A stretch of 64,000 bases of DNA from positions 9,188,501 through 9,252,500 of the forward strand of contig NC_065899.1 in the NCBI RefSeq assembly GCF_905147045.1, written 5' to 3'. This document shows, piece by piece, positions 11,352-21,772 of this stretch. Every line of letters begins with the position of its first letter. The first letter of the stretch is position 1. This DNA is from Nymphalis io. Its lineage: Eukaryota > Arthropoda > Insecta > Lepidoptera > Nymphalidae. Made by a program: the position numbers and the translations under genes. The notes beneath the pieces were generated by a model, which worked only from the letters and a program-made list of their open reading frames with translations, did not search any database and had not been told where the DNA came from.

Positions 11352-12572
11352 TTAGGTCCTTACATATGAAATTGGCGTTTTAAATATATTTAATTAATCA
11401 AAGTATGCACCGTTATTATCTATGCACTTTTGCCATCTCATAGATAGTTCATTGATCCCTTTACTAAAAAAACCATGGGGCGAGAATCAATAAACTCTTT
11501 GAAGGAGGTTTGGACTGCCACATTGGAGTTGAATTTTTTTCCTTGTAAGAAGTTGTACAAATTCCGTGAGTACGGTGGATGTCGCAGACATTCCAATTGT
11601 AGCTCATCTAACTTAGTGGTTGTTTGTTGTGCAGTGTGTGGTCTTGCGTTGTCGGGAAGCAGCAGTGGTCTAGAGCGATTGACCAATCTCGGTTGCTTAG
11701 CAGCGAGTTCTTCCTTCATGTTTTGCAGTTGCTGACAATAGATATCTGCCGTAATCGTTTGGCCAGATTTTAGAAAACTGTAGTGAACGACACCGGCGCT
11801 AGTCCACCAAACACTCACAAGTAACTTTTTCTGAGTCAATTTTCGTTTGGGGTAGGATTTGGCTGGGTCTCCAGGGTTCAGCCATTGTGACGAGCGCTTC
11901 CGATTATCGTACAGTATCCACTTTTCATCACAAGTTATGATTCGATTTAAAATCCTTTCATTATTATGTCGGTTGAGCAAAGTAACACAGCAGTCGACGC
12001 GTGTTTGCAAGTTTGATTCACTCAATTCATGAGGTACCCATCGTTCAAGTTTTTTACTTTCCCGATTTGCTTCAATCGGATTAATACAGTTTTATCACTT
12101 ACCCCGACGCCTGCAGCTATCTCTGAAGAATTTGAAGAATTTCGAGAAATTCTGATTTGTGATGGATCCGCTTCCACAATAGCCTTTAATTCTTCATTTT
12201 CCACTTAGGTCTCCGGCCGTCCACGGGGTTGGTTCTGAAGGTCGAAATTTCCAGAACAAAAACGTTGAAACCAAAACGCATCGTGCTTTTTTTGCGACAC
12301 CAGGGCCGTACACATCATTAATCCTTCGAGCTGTTTCTGCAGCACTGGTGCCACGGTAGAACTCTTACTCGTAAATATACCGATGTTTCATGTTTTCCAT
12401 TGTGCGGTAAAGAAAAAAATAATGAGGGAAAAACAAATGAATGTTTTCAAAACTCAAATATTCCAGCTAAATGAAATTATAAATTTGAATTTTAAATTTT
12501 TAACCAAAGAGGAGATATTTCAGATCAAAGTGGTGGTACGACAAAACGCTAATTTCATATGTAAGGACCTAA
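11352..12572 (-). mobile_element. mariner-family DNA transposon, TIRs and TA duplication
   Basis: This is a complete element by its ends. The left end TTAGGTCCTTACATATGAAA (from 11352) is the reverse complement of the right end (to 12572), and the TIRs agree over about 30 bp with one or two differences. Both ends are flanked by TA (11350-11351 and 12573-12574), the duplication made by mariner/Tc1 transposases. The length, 1221 bp, is close to the 1.3 kb usual for the family. The single transposase gene inside, on the minus strand, is broken, so the copy cannot move itself. Its ends are preserved and could in principle be recognised by a related active enzyme. Confidence 0.9.
11394..12400 (-). 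pseudogene. Broken mariner transposase
   Basis: The transposase would cut and paste the surrounding 1.2-kb element in the nucleus. Reading from the ATG at 12400, an in-frame stop occurs after 11 codons. The frame resumes with a helix-turn-helix-like segment (TSAAETARRINDVYG), shifts, and continues as MENEELKAIVEADPSQ, then through the WVP(H/N)EL linker region into SESNLQTRVDCC. The first catalytic Asp is in CDEKWILYDN and the second in DNARPHTA. After HPPYS the text jumps to RNLYNFLQGKKFN, so the segment that carries the third Asp in the family (YSPDLAPTD) has been deleted in frame. A last shift separates the C-terminal NELSMRWQKCIDNNGAYFD. Stop, frameshifts and triad loss together make it a clear pseudogene. 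The motifs suggest the cecropia/Hsmar1-like part of the mariner family, with moderate confidence. Confidence 0.88.
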
Positions 12573-12574
12573 TA

Positions 12575-13374
12575 TAAAACGTTATAAAACTATAAAGTAA
12601 TATTAATGTTTCATATAAATCAGAACTGTATTTTTTGTTTAATTCCGGTAAAGCAAATAAAAATTACAAGCTATTTGTAATACTAGTACGACGGTAGATA
12701 TGACACTACAGTATCTGTAACACTATATCTTTGTTCATATTATGATGCTGTAGCTGAGATAAAGACGATTACGTCTCATAAACACAAGATACCTGCCCCG
12801 AAACACATTTAGGGCATGTGATATTTAACTTTAATGGAGTTGTTCCCGTTACACTTTACAAGTTTACCGTAAACTACCTCATAACTATAGTTCGTAAGCC
12901 CTAAGGGATCGAGTTGAAATACGATCAATTAGACAGAGAACTCAGAGTGGAAGCACACGAAGCTCCAGGGAAATTATGATATAGTCGAAATGTTAATACG
13001 GTATCTATGATTGTTTTATATACATTGATTACATTGAGTGACGACAATGAGAATTCTTTAATGGAAGATATGTTATCCGCAGCACTTACGTTATTATATG
13101 ACGCGTTATGAAAGTGACAGTGTACGGTTATAAGATAATGACTATAAATATGTATTCATTTTCGCCATATGTTTGTTGTATCAAGTTAAGTAATTAAATT
13201 CATGTCTATGAACCTTTTTATGATATAGATGTGTGTATGTGTGTATCTGATGGGAATGATTTGTACGTGTGTTATGTGAAGAAATTGTAAGGGAATTGGT
13301 AGGTTTGATAATATTTTGTGATATTTAAATCCGTTGTGGAATAAGATGAATTAAGAAGAGATTAAGAAATATTA
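12575..13374. other. Non-coding stretch
   Basis: No gene or recognised repeat. The base composition is somewhat more balanced between 12750 and 13000, without a long frame. Confidence 0.4.
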
Positions 13375-13512
13375 ACCATTCCTTTGTGACCACCAACATG
13401 GGAAACAAAGAAGTTAGGCGATAGAATATCAGATGAGTATGTACCACCTGGGTATGTACAACCAACATACCCAGAAGAGCTTGCCTAAAGCCATGCCAAG
13501 TAATATATACCG
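13375..13512 (-). repeat. Dispersed repeat family A, fragment
   Basis: Blocks 'gcgatagaatatcagatgag' and 'cagaagagcttgcctaaagc' place this as an internally rearranged, decayed minus copy. A short internal repeat (gggtatgtac...accaacataccc) lies within it. Confidence 0.55.
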
Positions 13513-14388
13513 ACATCCATTGTTATATATATAGTAATAGTGTCATTAACTGAGGGTGGATCAATTTTACATCAGAACAACTAAATTCGTACTTCCACTA
13601 TCTATTAAGCCATATACATCTTAGTTAATGTTGATAGTGACGATGTGGTAGGAATTGTGGCAAAGACGCGTTTAACTGCTGCCGGCGACAGACTTAATTG
13701 ATAGGTTTGCGAATAATATTAATCTAATGTTTATGTTTAAGCTAAACATTTGTATTATCTCTTAAACTCAACGAATATTAAACAAATGTATAAATAAGCC
13801 ACGATAGAAATTATTATTTTCAAGTAACTTAAAGTTTGTTGTAAGTATGACTTACATTGTAATGTGGAATTAATTCTAAGACTGCTAGTGTAATTTGTTA
13901 AGAAAAAATATATGATAACTTCGTAATACAGTGTACTAATTTTACTTTAAAGAAATAATTTTGATATATTATATATAACACATATAGCATAAAACATGTG
14001 ATCTTAGTCGAAGATAGCGGACTGGGTTTTGACAAGCTTAACTTGTATTTATTATTAATTATTGTCTTAGTTAGTGGCAAAGGAAAACCTGGTGGTTTAT
14101 CGGTACGAAATTTCAAATAAAATTCTGTCCCATGCATAATCACTGACCGCAGTGCAACATCGTGATAAAAAAAGTCCCTAACCTTAACCTTATGAGCAAA
14201 ATTGCTAAGCTTTTATTTGATTTTGTATATGTTATCTAGTTTAAAGTTAAATATAAAATATTGTATGTGAAACTAAATTCTATATTTCAAGGGTTGTATT
14301 TGATCAAAAACATATATTAATAAAATTTGCTCCATAAAAAAAATCATGAAATGACCTGTAGTTTTTACATTATTTTGATTTATACTCG
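13513..14388. other. AT-rich non-coding stretch
   Basis: No gene is recognised. The 81-residue minus frame at 13898-14143 has no recognisable motif. Confidence 0.4.
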
Positions 14389-14401
14389 TAATGCTTAAGA
14401 T

Positions 14402-14707
14402 ATATAAGTCGAGATGGCCCAGTGGTAAGAACACGTGAATCTTAACCGATGAACGTGGGTTTAAACCCGGGCAAGCACCTCTGAATTTTCATGTGCTTAA
14501 TTTCTGTTTATAATTCATCTCGTGCTTTTCGGTGAAGAAAAACATCGTGAGGAAACCTGCATGTGTCTAATTTCATCGAAATACTGCCACATGTGTATTC
14601 CACCAACCCGCATTGGAGCAGCGTGTTGGAATAAGCTCCATACCTTCTCCTAAAAAGGGAGAGGAGGCCTTAGCCCAGCAGTGGGACATTTACAGGCTGT
14701 TACTTAC
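14402..14707 (+). repeat. Metulj-like tRNA-derived SINE, full copy with 13-bp TSD
   Basis: This is a full-length SINE of about 300 bp. The tRNA-like head carries an A-box-like segment (gatggcccagtggtaag) and a B box (gggtttaaaccc). The body includes 'ttcatctcgtgcttttcggt' and 'aacccgcattggagcagcgt'. The 3' end is 'ggccttagcccagcagtggg' followed by 'acatttacaggctgttactt'. The 13-bp word TAATGCTTAAGAT flanks it on both sides (14389-14401 and 14708-14720) as a target site duplication. It would have been transcribed by RNA polymerase III and copied by a LINE in trans; the 3' end resembles that of the RTE element at 28.6 kb. Confidence 0.92.
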
Positions 14708-14720
14708 TAATGCTTAAGAT

Positions 14721-15140
14721 TATTAAGATAAAAATGGATCAATAAACGGCACATGTTGAAGCATTTCAATCATATACATATTTGTTTCCCAAATCAGTCG
14801 CTGCAGCGCTGTTGATACGAAAGGACTACGATAAAAAAAATGACAGCGCTATGTATTCATTATCATTTATAGTTAAAAGGACAATATTCTTAAGAATAAT
14901 TTGTAAAATATGTGTTTTTTTTTATAAAATAGTATATTGCCGGTCGTCGATTCCGCTACGTGAGGGACGTGTAAGGGACGCATTAGTGGAACCTGAAATT
15001 TTGTTGGCTTTAGGCGCACTTATTACAGGAGAGGCTTAGGCCTAGAAAGAAACATAACAAATACATCAATAGATCATTTACCTGTTACCAAATTCATTTG
15101 TCCATAAGCAACAAGTAAACAAAAGGCATACATACCCCTT
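14721..15140. other. Non-coding stretch with a GC-richer patch
   Basis: An 85-residue plus frame (14782-15039) ends in a GC-richer segment (14940-15045) that could be a transposon scrap. No motif was recognised. Confidence 0.35.
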
Positions 15141-15154
15141 CGTTAAAACAGCCC

Positions 15155-16029
15155 TTTTTTTTTCTCGCTTGAAAAATACATTTATGTGTTTCCCCCACTA
15201 GAGGTGGGGGGGTATGTGGGACTCACCGGCGATGAAGGCGCCGGAATACTCACTAAAAAACCAGCGGTACCCACTCTGTCTTGTCGAGGGACGTCACGGG
15301 ATCGCTTGCGCATACTACCGTGCCGTCCCGACGGTTGGCCCGCTTCTGCGGGCCTCTAAATCCTAGAGGGTACTCGGGGTACAGAGACCCCCTGGCCCCG
15401 GCGACACGCACGGCGGGAGGAGAAGATGCGCATAGCGCCGACGTCTTCTCCCCGGTCTTCTTCGGCGAAGCGGGTCAGCGGAGGCACTCTCCTCGCGCTC
15501 CTGCTCCGCGGCCTCCTTCTGCGACATGACATTTTTGCAGAAGGAGACCATCTCCATCCAGCACCTTTCACTACCAAGCATGGCATTTATCACGCTCGGC
15601 AGCGAAAGGTCTCCGCCGATTAAAGTCGCCAGGGAAAGGCGCTGAGGCCCCCAAGCGGCACACTCCATCAGAGTGTGGCATGCCGTGCACGTAGGCGCAC
15701 CACACTCGTGGCAGGAGGGCGTTACCTCCCGCCTGACTATTCCGTGCAGGTACTTACCGAAGCACCCATGTCGACTAAGCACCTGAGTCAGTCTGAAGGT
15801 CAGTGTGCCGCGTTTTCTCGTTACCAGATCGTACTCAGATCCTCCTCCCACCTGTGAATCAGGGCTTGCTGGGCGAGAATCCTGATTCTCGCCCAGATCC
15901 TCCTCCAACCCTGGACGGTCGCTACGCGACCTCACTTTCGCCAGGAACCGGTACACTTCCGCGAGCACCTCCGCCTGGAGCTCCCAAGGCGGATCGCCCG
16001 CGAGAAGTGTTGCCGCCGTCCACGACACT
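15155..16029 (-). mobile_element. R1-clade LINE, 5'-truncated insertion with poly-A and TSD
   Basis: On the minus strand this begins inside the last part of ORF2, runs through a 3' UTR of about 200 bp containing a GGGGG-rich hairpin segment, and ends in nine A (plus-strand T run 15155-15163). It is flanked by related words: CGTTAAAACAGCCC at 15141-15154, and CGTTA followed by an A run and GCCC at 16030-16047. I read these as a 14-18 bp target duplication differing in A-run length. The segment is far more GC-rich than its surroundings. R1-clade elements usually target fixed sites such as rDNA, but the site here is not rDNA. Confidence 0.8.
15363..16028 (-). pseudogene. R1-clade LINE ORF2, C-terminal remnant (~221 residues)
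   Basis: In the parent element ORF2 encodes endonuclease and reverse transcriptase. Only the part downstream of the reverse transcriptase is left. Visible here are RGTLTFRLTQVLSRHGCFGK and YLHGIVRR, then a CCHC-type zinc motif around CHECGAPTCTACHTLMEC (about residues 115-132), then SLATLIGGDLSLPSVINAM, a short helical stretch (WMEMVSFCKNVM) and an Arg-rich C-terminus (DPLRRRRPGRRRRRYAHLL). This order is the standard C-terminal architecture of R1-type ORF2. The frame is open through the whole truncated insert, suggesting fairly recent insertion. All other frames in this interval are shadows of it. Confidence 0.82.
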
Positions 16030-16047
16030 CGTTAAAAAAAAAAGCCC

Positions 16048-16393
16048 TGACTCAGCTTTTATTGTGAATAAAATACCACAACTGTTACTAAACTAATTAA
16101 AGGTTTAATGATCTGTTAGAAAAACGGTACGAAAATAGCTGAAGCATGTGTTTTCGTTTGCTAATTCACAGTCAATTAATTAATACTGCGAAGCCAACTT
16201 TCCCTACCGTAAATATTTTTGTACTGTCTGGCGTCATGTTTACCGATAATTTAAGTTGTTTTAGCTTATGGCAAAAGTTTAAGAGTTTGCTTTGAACATA
16301 AATTAAACTGGAAAAAAGTTTGAATAATTTATTGTCACTTTCAGATAAATTCAAATATTAAATTATAAATAATTTTCAATATTCATTTTCAAT
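16048..16393. other. AT-rich non-coding stretch
   Basis: No gene is recognised; the 60-residue minus frame here has no motif. Confidence 0.4.
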
Positions 16394-16681
16394 TTAGTAG
16401 ACGACTGTGGGCGATAAAAATGAGTAACGTAACATGAAAATCCATTTTTTTAAATATTTTTCATTAAAGCCGACTTTCACGCGAACGCTAATTAGTAAAT
16501 CAAAATTTAGATTATTCAAATAACTAAGTGTCTCCGCTGCAGAACTGCGTTCACAACTAGATATAACGATAGATGCGGGATAGAACGATATCCTACAAGG
16601 CGGTAACAGCACTCGTCGACCTTGGAAACCATAGTAGATATGCTTAATAAGCGCTTCCTCCATCAGCTCAGCGAGACTTTA
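16394..16681 (-). other. Unassigned open frame, possible exon or transposon scrap
   Basis: A minus-strand frame open from 16681 to the stop at 16394 (89 residues from its first ATG). The first half has a protein-like composition (MEEALIKHIYYGFQGRR, then LLPPCRISFYPASIVI and SSCERSSAAE). The second half is AT-driven (LNNLNFDLLISVRVKVG). I do not recognise a family. GC content is higher at 16500-16740 than in the flanks. It could be part of a host exon, an unfamiliar transposon ORF, or chance. No clear splice acceptor is visible upstream. Confidence 0.2.
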
Positions 16682-17825
16682 AAGCGCTGAAGTTCTCTAC
16701 CTCGTCTGCGAAGCCACCTTGCCATCGAAGCCTGGTCGAGAAGATAGCGATGAGTTACATATACAGGTAATGATTTGTAACCTGTGTTGTATATAACCTG
16801 AGATAGTGCTGTCTGAGACTAAGTAAGAAATTTAATAAGTTATAGTAAAAAAGTTACATATATAAATGAACTAACTCCTTATTTCAATAGATTACAGATT
16901 TTACAAAATTACTAGTAATGTATTAATAATATAATTATTGAATCCAACTAACTGAGCTAGAAACAGATTAACAGGATAATTTTAGTGCACAGATAATAAT
17001 TTACAATGTTATTAAAACGTTATAAACATAACACCTATTTTATTTCTATCGTAATACTTGACCATTATTTAGTAGACATTCCCGACAATCACCGTCGGCT
17101 ATCTAACAGCGTTGCGGTTAGGCCTGCAGACGAGTAGAGGTTTCCGAAATTCGTAACTGCTTTTCTATATAACATGTATATAGAACACAACCGCATTGGC
17201 GTCCGTCTAGAGAACAAAATGTCATTGATCTTTTATGTTAACTTTGCGATTGCATCACATCGAGTAACATGCCGTTGAAGTTTATATGTAGTACGTGATG
17301 GAATCAGCTTAAATTAAAAATTAACGTTATTTAGTAACGGTAGAGGGCGTGGTGGCGAGAGTTAAAAGTGAGCGTGCATCGCCTTCATCAAACAATTTAT
17401 TTTGCAGGGCCTGACAAGATCTTTATTTGAAAGTAATTCAAGTCACTAAGAGTAGACCTTTATTTATTTTAAATATCGATAGAATGTAGTCATAGGTCCG
17501 TATAATATGTAATATTTTGTAACGAGAACCGAGTCCAGACATTCAGCCGGCCATTTATAGCCATACAGTTTTGTTTGCTAGGTTTCCAAACCTGTTGTAA
17601 TAGTTCAAGCGACACGCTTCAGTTTCAAAGGCTAGTAACTTTTAGTTCTCGTCTGTCGCTTGTCTTTGTCAGATTATTTATAACTTTAAAGTTATGTTAG
17701 GAATTAAATTGCGCTTGTTGTTATATGGCCTATTTAAAGCAAAAATATTTTATTCAAATTTGACTTATTATTCCTTATATTAAGTACGCTTAGATATACA
17801 TTAGCACAAATTATGATTATTATTC
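16682..17825. other. Non-coding stretch
   Basis: No gene or known repeat is recognised. Patches at 17090-17250 and 17330-17420 are less AT-rich and unique in the window. Confidence 0.4.
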
Positions 17826-18066
17826 GTAACCGATTTTGGCCCCCGTTGCCAACTTCATTCATTACCCGATCGAACCAGAAAGAGTTCAGGCAGGACCAAC
17901 GGCTTTACGTGCTAAATATTTCAAATTTCAGACTCCAGGCTACTGAAATTCTTTGATAGAAACCCAATAAACTTTAATTGACCCCACTTGGGGCTTGAAC
18001 TCATGATCTCGAAATCTGCGGCTTTATATCTAGGCAGTACAGCCACTAGACCAACGACTAGTTACT
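17826..18066 (-). repeat. tRNA-type SINE family 3, diverged copy
   Basis: The plus strand reads 'aaccgattttggcccccgtt', 'gcaggaccaacggctttacg', 'ttgaccccacttggggcttg' and ends 'agccactagaccaacga'. This is the reverse complement of a tRNA-like head (tcgttggtctagtggct, with a B-box-like GTTCAA-type segment). It matches the fuller copies at 22.5 kb (plus) and 38.9 kb (minus). Confidence 0.7.
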
Positions 18067-18599
18067 GCTACGACTTTAATTAATTACTACAACGAACAGT
18101 TACTACTACTAGACTAGACAAATTATACAGCCTAAATATAACATGATTGTAGATTAAATTATTATTCTTTAATATAAAGCATCAATATCCAATATTTACA
18201 ATCACGATTTATCTGAAAAAACTGTAAAATATTAGTTATAGGTGTCAAAAAGGTGTATAACAATTAAAGAGGAGTCACGTGTAAGGCTAGTTTAAAGGCG
18301 GGTTGATCATTTACAACGTACGTGCCTTATCTTATAACATAGGGTTCTCTACTGTTATAATTTTGTTAGACAATTCAGGCGTCGAATTAATAATTTTATG
18401 AAAATCGCGGGGTCAAATTCAAACAAATATTACTAAGTTTTTTATAACAGTTATTTTACTTTTAATTTATTATTTATTTAAGGAAACTTGGTAAGATAGC
18501 TTGCTTCAGGACTGGCTGAGCGAGGAGAGAACTTCAGAAAGGGAAGTCAGTCTTTGTCCAGCAGTGGGACGGGTTGTTGGACTTTGTTTTGATTTTTTG
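18067..18599. other. AT-rich non-coding stretch
   Basis: No gene is recognised. At 18545-18580 'tccagcagtgggacgggttg' looks like a scrap of a Metulj-like SINE end. Confidence 0.4.
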
Positions 18600-18674
18600 A
18601 TTAAACCTTCTCCTCAAAAAAGGGAGAGGAGGCCTTAGCCCAGCAGTAGGACATTTACAGGCTGTTACTGTACT
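18600..18674 (+). repeat. Metulj-like SINE, 3' fragment
   Basis: Matches the last ~75 bp of the SINE: 'aaccttctcctcaaaaaagg', 'gaggccttagcccagcagta', 'ggacatttacaggctgttac' and a TACTGTACTG-type tail. The 5' part is missing, as expected from incomplete reverse transcription. Confidence 0.85.
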
Positions 18675-19597
18675 GATTAAAGGTAAACTCCCCAATGTTA
18701 AAGCCATCAATTTATTTTTAACGTTTTCATCTCGATAGTCGCATGTTTGTGATGACATTAAGCATGTAAAACATTATATAGGCGTTATTTTGTTTAAACT
18801 TTAACCATAATTCAAAGTACAGTACTGTTACAACATACTCATTATAGTTCGCGATAAGACCTAAACTTTATGAAATGTTTAATTATGTTCAGAACTAGTT
18901 AGGAATTTTGGACGGTAAATTATAACACGGCCGACATCAAAACTTTTCATGTAAGAGGTTTCTAATGTTAGAAGAAACTACATGGCCTTTATATGTTACG
19001 TACAATTAATATACATATAAAATAGTTTGTATAGAACGTATATTTTTTAAATAAAAATTTTAATACATTCACTTCAGTTATTGTTAGGATATTTTTCGGT
19101 ATTTTCCTATGTGATGTCTGCCACAGGAAAAAACACCCGTTGTAAGCCAACATGATTAAAGTTTATTTTTGTATTTAGCTATCATATGAGAATATTAAGC
19201 TTAATATGAGATGTATTAGTAAGCTGCGTATGATCAGAAGAGGCTCAGGGTTGAGCTTCTTCTCTATGCGCGGCCTAAAATCCCAGCTGTTCACTATAAA
19301 CGATCGCTATAATTGCTAGACAACATGCTCGCGGCGATCAGTTCTTTCTTTACGCACAAAAGCATTTTTGTATTTATTTTATTTGAATCATTTTGTTCGC
19401 TGCGATATTGGATGAAGAAGCATTATAACACAGTTACAGTTTATTTTTTAATTGAAAACTATCATGAAAATGCATGCTTTTAATAGGCTGATAAATATTG
19501 GATCAGCGTGACGGAATAGACTCCAAAACCTTCTTCTTAATAATTGGCCTTTGCCTAACACATACCTCACATATAATACGGAATACACATAAATTTT
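18675..19597. other. AT-rich non-coding stretch
   Basis: No gene or known repeat is recognised. A GC-richer patch lies at 19225-19345. Confidence 0.4.
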
Positions 19598-19608
19598 ATG
19601 AATCTCTA

Positions 19609-19909
19609 GTAACAGCCTGTTAATGTCTCACTGCTAGGCTAAGGCCTCCTCTCCCTTTTGAGGAGAAGGCTTGGAGCTTATTCCACCACGCTGCTCCAAT
19701 GCGGGTTGGTAGAATACACATGTAGCATAATTTTAATGAAATTAGACACATGCAGGTTTCCTCACGATGTTTTCCTTCACCGTCAAGCACGAGATGAATT
19801 ATAATCACAGATTAAGCACATGAAAATTCAGTGGTGCTTGCCCGGGTTTGAACCCAGGAACGTCGGTTAAGATTTACGTGTTCTAACCACTAGGCCATCT
19901 CGGCTCATC
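19609..19909 (-). repeat. Metulj-like SINE, full copy with 11-bp TSD
   Basis: The reverse complement of the copy at 14.4 kb, complete from the tail 'taacagcctgttaatg' to the head 'ggccatctcggctc', with a B-box complement (gggtttgaaccc). The 11-bp word ATGAATCTCTA flanks both ends (19598-19608 and 19910-19920). Confidence 0.92.
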
Positions 19910-19920
19910 ATGAATCTCTA

Positions 19921-20189
19921 CCCATATAAATTATAGCGCATTCAATCATGTCATATAAACTCGATGCGAGTATATATAGTGAGAAAAATAACATAACATT
20001 AATTTACAGTGGGATTTGAACCGTCAAATATTTTATAAGTATATATTTATTTTTTCATGTAAAAATTAAGACAAAGATGTACAATCTTCTTAGTGTAATA
20101 AGCCTTTACTAAAATGAATGTGTAATCAAATAAACATAATTTTTATATTTAATTTTTAGCTTAATATTACTTATAGATTTTTTTATTGT
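19921..20189. other. AT-rich non-coding stretch
   Basis: Nothing is recognised beyond low-complexity A/T sequence. Confidence 0.4.
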
Positions 20190-20452
20190 ATAGTTAGGTG
20201 GACGAGCATATGGACCACCTGGTGGTAAGTGGTCACCACACCCATAGACATTGGCATTGTAAGAAATGTTAACCATCGCTTACATCGCCAATACACCACC
20301 AATCTTGGAAACTAAGATGTTATGTCCCTTGTGCCTGTAATTATACTGGCTCACTCATCCTTCAAACTGGAACACAACTGCTGTTTTGGGGTAGAATATC
20401 TGATCAGTGGGTGAACCTATCCAGACGAGCTTGCAAAAAGCTCTACCACTAG
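20190..20452 (-). repeat. Dispersed repeat family A, copy
   Basis: The plus strand carries 'aggtggacgagcatatggac', 'ttatgtcccttgtgcctgta', 'ggaacacaactgctgttttg' and 'cagacgagcttgcaaaaagc'. This is a minus copy with a small internal deletion (the 'aataccaagta' block is missing). Confidence 0.85.
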
Positions 20453-21654
20453 TAAATAAGCATATTTGTGTAATCCTAATTCTGAAATTGTAAATAAATA
20501 AGATAATCAAAAATGATTAAATTGTATCGGATATTGTAATATTTATTATATATAAACAATCTATCATTTTTTATTTGATGTTAGGAATTGTTATTTTTTA
20601 TTATTACAGATGTGATAATAAAAAAGCTTATTTCGCTTGGTTAGGAATCTGCGCTTAGCTTTTCAGGTGTGTTTAGTGCCTTATCCGTTGATAGAAACGT
20701 GCTCGAAAGTTCCAAGCGAAACTAACTCTACGAACTCTGAGCTCGTAATTACTCGGAAAAAAATAAACAAAACTCGATTACAGGTTTTTTCGTCGTAAAG
20801 TTGACGAAATTGAATTCGCTGGACCGTTTTTGTTTATAATTTGATGAAATTGAAATTCGATTGCGACCGACTCGAATACTAATCTATTTCTAAAAAGATT
20901 TGCCCCAAAAAGCAAAGTTAATTTATACATTTATTTTTTCATTTATAATTAATAAATGTTATTTATTTAGTACAAGATTAAATTGAAAATATGGCGAACA
21001 GTAATCGCTCGCACGAGTAAGAGTGGGTGTTCTATGGGTTCTCTAACGCTGTTTAAAAATACATTCTAAGAATGTTGTTTGTTAGCTTGATAAAGAATAG
21101 GAATACTGTTTTTAATCTTATGAACATAGCGACATGTTACGTTGTAGCGCTACGATTGTGACGAGAACACAGGAACATTCTACATATCTATTTTTGGTAT
21201 GAAATGTGATAACTAAACACCGTTCGCTTTTATAATTAAATGTAATGTACTATAGTAAACTTCATAATAAATTTAAATTTCTAAATATAAACGTAAAAAT
21301 TAAAGTCCACTTATTTTAACGACGAATGTGAGGTGTTAAATAAGAAAGACAGTTTAAATAGTAACCGATTCAATTCGAGCTTACTGCTTTAATGGGAAAT
21401 CATGTTCATGACATTGTAAGCTATAACTAAGTAGAATGTTACTGTTAATTATTGTTCTTAATAAAAATATGCTGATTTTACTCCCTCGTTTTTGTTAAGA
21501 GTTCATTTTTCAGAATAGAAGTGATAATGATGATCACTATGTCCTTCCAAATATTGCCCGCGTGTTCGCTTATACTAAAAAATTTATACATTATATTTTA
21601 ATATTTATTAAGTCTAATTACTCATTTTTGGAGACGATAATATTCTTTCTTCCG
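20453..21654. other. Non-coding stretch; possible conserved or regulatory patch
   Basis: No gene is recognised. Positions 20625-20900 have more balanced composition and no match to any repeat in the window. The segment 21110-21185 shares 'cgttgtagcgctacga' with 22130-22165. Confidence 0.35.
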
Positions 21655-21772
21655 TACCGTAACAGCCTGTGAATGTCCCACTGCTGGGCTAAAGGCCTCC
21701 TCTCCTCTTTTTGAGGAGAAGGTTTGGAGCTTATTCCACCACGCTGCTCCAATGCGGGTTGGTGGAATTTCT
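21655..21772 (-). repeat. Metulj-like SINE, 5'-truncated
   Basis: The plus strand runs 'taacagcctgtgaatgtccc', 'gggctaaaggcctcctctcc', 'caccacgctgctccaatgcg' and stops at 'ggttggtggaat'. It therefore holds the 3' ~115 bp of the SINE in minus orientation. Confidence 0.85.

Noticed and set aside
11475..11735. 86-residue plus frame
   Set aside because: It is antisense to the mariner transposase remnant.
14940..15045. GC-richer segment as a possible exon
   Set aside because: It is short, has no splice signals and lies next to the R1 insertion. It is more likely a transposon scrap, and no motif supports either reading.
15281..15623. Plus-strand frames of 65-82 residues
   Set aside because: They are antisense shadows of the GC-rich R1 ORF2 remnant on the minus strand.
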